This document shows, one piece after another, positions 6,792 through 10,000 of a stretch of 10,000 nt of DNA (positions within the stretch are counted from its first letter, which is position 1; each line of letters starts with the position of its first letter). Both the position numbers and the translations under genes were made by a program. A model generated the notes under the pieces. The model had not been told where the DNA came from. It ran no database searches and was given only the letters and a program-made list of their open reading frames with translations. Source of the DNA: Desulfomonile sp. (GTDB taxonomy: Bacteria > Desulfobacterota > Desulfomonilia > Desulfomonilales > Desulfomonilaceae); the NCBI GenBank assembly GCA_020216785.1, contig JAIWNO010000245.1, positions 1-10,000 of the forward strand, read 5' to 3'.

Positions 6792-6898
6792 CCACAATGT
6801 TATTACCGCAGGTCTGAAGAGTGAAGGGGTTTTTGATGAGAGTCCAAAAAGGCAAAAAGGCATTCATCTGTGCGGCACAATGATGCAATAGTGCTCCG

Positions 6899-7561
6899 TC
6901 ATGGCGTCCCCCGCTGCACGTTCCCGTACCAGGGCCGGAGGTCTTCCGCCTCCACTCCGTCCGCCTCGCCGTAATCATCCAGGACCGCGACCACCCAGAC
7001 GAGCGCCTTCATCACCGGTGAGCGCACAAGCTCGTCCAGCGGTTGGCGCAGGGTGTACACGAGCCGCGGGCAGTTGGCCTCGTGGACGAGGAGCCTTCCA
7101 CGCATGATCACCCCGCGGGTCTTTTCCAGGGCGCTGCGATAGTGTGCGGTGATGCGCTCCGGAACAGGCACAACCGCGGCAACGTTGCCCGGTTCCGCAA
7201 GGCGGTCCACACCCAGTCCCGGACGAGCCCACCCGACATGCCGGTCGCGGTCGCCATCGGAAAAGCACAAGCCGTCGAGCGTCCGCAAGTACGAGGTTGC
7301 AAGCTCATCGCCCGCGTCCACCATGATGCGTTCCACGAGGAAGCGGTTCTTGGCCTCAAGCGCGGCATCGCCCATTTCCCAGAGCCCGCCGCGTTTCTCC
7401 CAGAGCGCATGGAGCCGACCATCGGGCCTCTGCCCGACAATGCAGATGCAGCCCGGCTCCTTGTCCGGCCAGCCGATGCCTGCCCAAATGCGGTCGAAGG
7501 TCTCGACGCGCGTGACGCCGGAGACAGCGACAGTGCCGTCAGCCTGAAACTCAGCCTGCAT
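6899..7561 (-). CDS. Hypothetical protein in a phage-derived block
   Basis: I do not recognise this 220-residue soluble protein with certainty. It has no signal peptide or membrane helix. Visible features are CICIVGQRPDGR (38-49), HALWEKRGGLWEMGD (51-65), an acidic patch VDAGDE (81-86), YLRTLDGLCF (91-100), and GRLLVHEANCPRLVYTLRQ (145-163). The latter resembles in style the late nuclease-domain segments of some phage terminases (small residues, LxVH, C-P-x-L, then a Leu-Arg-Gln helix), but this is a loose impression. It starts 33 bp after the MaoC stop codon in the same direction, with AGGGG about 8 bp before its ATG, so the two may be co-transcribed. High GC like the terminase gene, and unlike the glycosylation operon downstream, supports membership of the phage block. 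It ends just before the promoter region of the GT2 gene. Confidence 0.65.
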   Translation of the reverse strand: MQAEFQADGTVAVSGVTRVETFDRIWAGIGWPDKEPGCICIVGQRPDGRLHALWEKRGGLWEMGDAALEAKNRFLVERIMVDAGDELATSYLRTLDGLCFSDGDRDRHVGWARPGLGVDRLAEPGNVAAVVPVPERITAHYRSALEKTRGVIMRGRLLVHEANCPRLVYTLRQPLDELVRSPVMKALVWVVAVLDDYGEADGVEAEDLRPWYGNVQRGTP

Positions 7562-7594
7562 GGGAAAGCCCCTGGAGTGAAAGATTCGATAGGA

Positions 7595-8071
7595 TTAGGT
7601 CTGGCGATACAGAAGCAGGTTCAACGCCTTCATGGTCATGACAACTTCGTCGTGCTGATTGAGCACCTCGATGTACGAGCGGAGCAGGCCGCGGTCGGGC
7701 TTTGAGCGCGAACGGGTCACCTCGCTCACCGTCACCCGCAGCAGCAGTTCGTCACCTGGGCGCACCGGCTTGAGCCAGCGCAGCTCATCGACGCCCGGGG
7801 AGCCGAGACTCGCGCACCGGGAAAGGTAGTGGTCAACAAAGAGTCGCATCATCAGGCTTGCGGTATGCCAGCCGCTGGCGATCAATCCGCCGAACGATGA
7901 GTTCTTTGCCGCTTCCGGGTCGGTATGAAAGGGCTGCGGGTCGAACCGTCGACCGAACGCGATTACTTCCGATTCCTCGACCATGATACGGCCAAGTTCA
8001 TACACACCGCCCCGGGTGTAGTCTTCAAGATAACGATCGTCGATAGGCCTGGTAAACGTTGCGTGGGGCAT
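7595..8071 (-). CDS. MaoC-family (R)-enoyl-CoA hydratase-like protein
   Basis: The 158-residue single hotdog-fold protein resembles MaoC-type dehydratases, which add or remove water at the double bond of (R)-enoyl-CoA thioesters. FDPQPFHTDPEAA (43-55) holds the Asp-44 and His-49 pair expected for catalysis. GGLIASGWHTASLMMRL (61-77) is the conserved helix that follows. LRWLKPVRPGDELLLRVTVSEV (about 97-118) matches the family's strand region, and the protein ends in ALNLLLYRQT. The ATG at 8069-8071 was chosen over an upstream ATG at 8138-8140 because GAGGA lies six bases before it and the family's homology starts there. The gene sits between a phage terminase and a phage-like hypothetical gene in the same orientation, an unusual place for a fatty-acyl-CoA enzyme. 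It may be a cargo gene or a host gene trapped in a rearranged prophage. Confidence 0.88.
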   Translation of the reverse strand: MPHATFTRPIDDRYLEDYTRGGVYELGRIMVEESEVIAFGRRFDPQPFHTDPEAAKNSSFGGLIASGWHTASLMMRLFVDHYLSRCASLGSPGVDELRWLKPVRPGDELLLRVTVSEVTRSRSKPDRGLLRSYIEVLNQHDEVVMTMKALNLLLYRQT

Positions 8072-8100
8072 TATGGTCCTCGGCAAATGGATTGTTACAA

Positions 8101-8119
8101 ACGGATTCCATGAATCCGT
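8101..8119. promoter_or_regulatory. Perfect 8-bp inverted repeat upstream of the MaoC gene
   Basis: ACGGATTC (8101-8108) and GAATCCGT (8112-8119) are perfect inverted copies around a CAT spacer. It lies 30 bp before the MaoC start and 62 bp after the terminase stop, about where transcription from the putative promoter at 8122-8150 would begin. It could be a repressor operator or a hairpin at the 5' end of the message. A terminator for the terminase gene is less likely because only a broken T tract follows on the reverse strand. Confidence 0.5.
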
Positions 8120-8121
8120 CT

Positions 8122-8150
8122 TGCATACCGCACCGATCATGCCCGGTCAA
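8122..8150 (-). promoter_or_regulatory. Possible promoter for the MaoC gene and its downstream neighbour
   Basis: On the reverse strand TTGACC (8150-8145) is followed after 17 bp by TATGCA (8127-8122). The -35 box is good and the -10 box is moderate. The arrangement is the same as at the GT2 promoter (TTGACC, 17 bp, TATG). It would begin transcription inside the inverted repeat at 8101-8119. The call rests only on these short matches. Confidence 0.38.
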
Positions 8151-8180
8151 CTGCGATCGTCCGCATTGCGAGTCCTGGTC

Positions 8181-9899
8181 TCAAAACACGCCTCCTTCAG
8201 GCAGACGCTGCGAAATGAAGCGGTTCTCCCAGGTGTGGAGGCGCATCTCGTTCGCGATTGCCAGCGCGATGATCTCGTCGTCGTGCGAGAGCTTCGAGTC
8301 CGGAGCAGTGTAGTTCTGCCGGAAATCCTTCTTTTCCGCGTCCCAGACAAAGCCCTGCATTTCCAGGAGCGCGGTCTTGCCGTGCACCGTCAGGCCGCGG
8401 CTTTCAATCGTGCGGGCAAGGCGGCTCAACATTGCTTCCTTGGTGGCTCGGCTCGTGATCCAACCGAGGCGGCGGGTCTCCTCGGGGAGCTTCCGGTCGG
8501 TGTACGTGTGGTAGTAGAGGTTCGGGTACCCTGTAATCTGCGGATACTCGGCCATGCCACGCTCGCACACGGCCAGGGTCGCGAGCCCCGGCCCGTTGCG
8601 CTCTATGCCGAGCAGCCCGAAGTTGTACCAGGAGCCGAGCAGGAACGCTTCCACCCCCGCGTTTTCGGGCCGCACCCGGTTCGAGCGGTACGACGCCACC
8701 ACTTCGCAGGTTTCATTGCAGATCACCTGAATTACCGTGTAGTCCGCTCCAACGCCTTCGCCTACGTCCATGCCGAGGCTGTATGTCAGTCCGGGCTCAG
8801 GCAGCTTCCACACTTTCAGCGGCGCTCCCTCGTGGTCTACGAACTCCACCGCGGCCGATTCCGGCGATGCGAACCGGAGATATCCTTTCGCAACCGGCGG
8901 CTGAGCGTCCCGGAGCATGTCCCCGATCGCTTCCCGGTCGAACCACGGCATCCCGGTGAAGGTGAACGCAAGGTCCGCGGCAATGGGATACTCCTGGTGG
9001 AATTTCTCCCACGACCCGTGACACTGGTTGATCCTGGTAAACCGGGCCCATGCGATTTCGCCGGGAGTGAGCCCGTAGCGCCGCCCGAAGCGCCCTTCTT
9101 CCGCAGTGAGCGAAACGGCCGCGGCTGAAGCAGTCGGGAGACTGTATTCCGGGAAGCCTTTCCACGTGAGAAATATCGGCTCCATGTCCGATTCCCCGCG
9201 CTCTGCCGCGATCCAGGTGCGATGGAAGAGATTATGCATACCGTTGGCGGTGGACTCCCAGAACACGAGCGTGTCCCAGTGTTGCGGCACGGCCTGGTTG
9301 ATCGCGAGGATCGGCTCCTCGGGCCGTTCCCAGAAAGCGACCTCGCTCGCGTGCACGTAATGGATCGTGCCGCCGCGGCCCAAATAGCGGTTCGCAGCGG
9401 TGCTGATCTGCATCCGGGAATAGTGAGGCGGCGGATATTCGATCATCCGGGAATTGCTCCTCGCCAGAGACGCCGCGTTCCGGCCCACAAGATGCCAGTG
9501 GAACCGATGCGTCATGGAGAAGATCGTCTGCGCACTTTCGATGGAATGAGCCGCCACGAGCGCGAACCGATTGCGGTACGAGGTGACGAGAGCGAATACG
9601 AACGCTTCGATCAAGGTTGAGATGCCGAGCTGACGTGCTTTGAGACAGATGAACCGCGCGGGCACGCGCTTCTCCCGGCATTCCATGAGCTTGTGGAACA
9701 CCGCTTCCTGAGATTTGTTCATGATGAGCGAGACCATCTCGCCCCGCTTGTCGATGATCTTAAGGCCTTCGATGAAGCGCTGGATATCCACCGGACCTTG
9801 GTCGACGTCACCGGAGAACGCGGGGAATCGCGCGGTCAGCCGTTGAAGCCGATCCCGCGCAGCCCGCACGCCGCTTGATTCGTGTTCGTATCTGTGCAT
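8181..9899 (-). CDS. Phage terminase large subunit
   Basis: The 572-residue protein is the ATP-driven DNA packaging motor and nuclease of a tailed phage. The ATPase half shows an adenine/Q-motif-like region near KSQEAVFHKLM (62-72), a Walker A-type loop CLKARQLGIST (85-95), a Walker B-type YVHASEVAFW (181-190) in which Glu-186 is the likely catalytic acid, and a coupling motif WESTANG (214-220). The RNase H-like nuclease half has GMDVGEGVGADYTV (376-389) with Asp-378, IERN (432-435) with Glu-433, and SHDDEIIALAIA (538-549) supplying the third acid. Both domains are complete and of ordinary length, so the protein could be functional. The ATG at 9897-9899 lacks an obvious Shine-Dalgarno site, and the bases before it are pyrimidine-rich. 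No portal, capsid or small terminase gene is identifiable in the window. Confidence 0.92.
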   Translation of the reverse strand: MHRYEHESSGVRAARDRLQRLTARFPAFSGDVDQGPVDIQRFIEGLKIIDKRGEMVSLIMNKSQEAVFHKLMECREKRVPARFICLKARQLGISTLIEAFVFALVTSYRNRFALVAAHSIESAQTIFSMTHRFHWHLVGRNAASLARSNSRMIEYPPPHYSRMQISTAANRYLGRGGTIHYVHASEVAFWERPEEPILAINQAVPQHWDTLVFWESTANGMHNLFHRTWIAAERGESDMEPIFLTWKGFPEYSLPTASAAAVSLTAEEGRFGRRYGLTPGEIAWARFTRINQCHGSWEKFHQEYPIAADLAFTFTGMPWFDREAIGDMLRDAQPPVAKGYLRFASPESAAVEFVDHEGAPLKVWKLPEPGLTYSLGMDVGEGVGADYTVIQVICNETCEVVASYRSNRVRPENAGVEAFLLGSWYNFGLLGIERNGPGLATLAVCERGMAEYPQITGYPNLYYHTYTDRKLPEETRRLGWITSRATKEAMLSRLARTIESRGLTVHGKTALLEMQGFVWDAEKKDFRQNYTAPDSKLSHDDEIIALAIANEMRLHTWENRFISQRLPEGGVF

Positions 9900-9940
9900 G
9901 AGAAGATGAGCGAAAGAAGAATGCTTGGGGTTGGGGTGCC

Positions 9941-10000
9941 TTACAGGCCGACCCAGGTAGGCTCATACGCACTTGAGTTCAATGGAGTACGATAAATCGG
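9941..10000 (-). CDS. C-terminal end of an unidentified upstream gene (partial)
   Basis: The reverse strand is open from the window edge to a TAA at 9941-9943, encoding 19 residues that end SSAYEPTWVGL. The composition looks protein-like, and the position directly upstream of the terminase gene in the same direction fits a further phage gene, but the piece is too short to identify. The 41 bp between it and the terminase start hold no recognisable site. Confidence 0.35.
   Translation of the reverse strand, partial: PIYRTPLNSSAYEPTWVGL

Noticed and set aside
7043..7705. A 220-codon plus-strand frame
   Set aside because: It is antisense to the hypothetical gene and the MaoC gene, spans their intergenic gap and has no family features.
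8073..9128. A 351-codon plus-strand frame
   Set aside because: It is the high-GC antisense shadow of the terminase gene, rich in Arg, Pro, Val and His, and contains no domain.
1..10000. CRISPR arrays, tRNA or rRNA genes
   Set aside because: No regularly spaced direct repeats, tRNA-like cloverleaf or rRNA-conserved sequence was seen by eye on either strand.

Overview
The window is a mosaic of accessory DNA from a Gram-negative bacterium. The Gram-negative assignment rests on an ADP-heptose:LPS heptosyltransferase-type gene and on a polyprenol-linked glycosylation cassette. Moderate-to-high GC, short intergenic gaps, Shine-Dalgarno-like sites and sigma-70-like promoters fit a proteobacterium or a related phylum. 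The species cannot be named from this sequence alone.

Layout, left to right. (1) Positions 1-1099, minus strand: a restriction-modification pair. A DNA methyltransferase is followed 16 bp downstream by a putative XcyI-family restriction endonuclease, which is cut off by the window edge. (2) Positions 1141-1651, minus: a decayed IS1595-type transposase with at least three frameshifts and no C-terminal half, lying directly upstream of the methyltransferase. (3) Positions 1652-2023: no gene, but one long imperfect inverted repeat. (4) Positions 2024-3112, plus: a glycosyltransferase family 9 heptosyltransferase. (5) Positions 3282-3488, plus: the C-terminal end of an IS200/IS605-type TnpA and two hairpins that look like its right end. 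(6) Positions 3484-6750, minus: a three-gene overlapping operon (GT2 polyprenol-phosphate glycosyltransferase, SAM methyltransferase, multi-spanning GT-C glycosyltransferase) with a strong-looking promoter just upstream. (7) Positions 6899-9899, minus: a phage-derived block with a terminase large subunit, a MaoC-type dehydratase gene and a hypothetical protein. The end of another gene lies at 9941-10000.

How the parts work together. The heptosyltransferase and the three-gene cassette converge on the IS200 remnant, and both point to synthesis or decoration of cell-surface polysaccharide. The GT2 enzyme would charge a lipid carrier with a sugar, the GT-C enzyme would transfer it in the periplasm, and the methyltransferase may modify the product. 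The restriction-modification pair, the surface-glycan genes and the prophage fragment together suggest a variable island shaped by phage pressure and transposition. I see no clear new multi-gene system. The least ordinary points are the MaoC gene inside the phage block, the unusual DPPH catalytic motif of the methyltransferase beside an XcyI-like nuclease, the nearly leaderless glycosylation operon, and the IS200 end that overlaps a stop codon.
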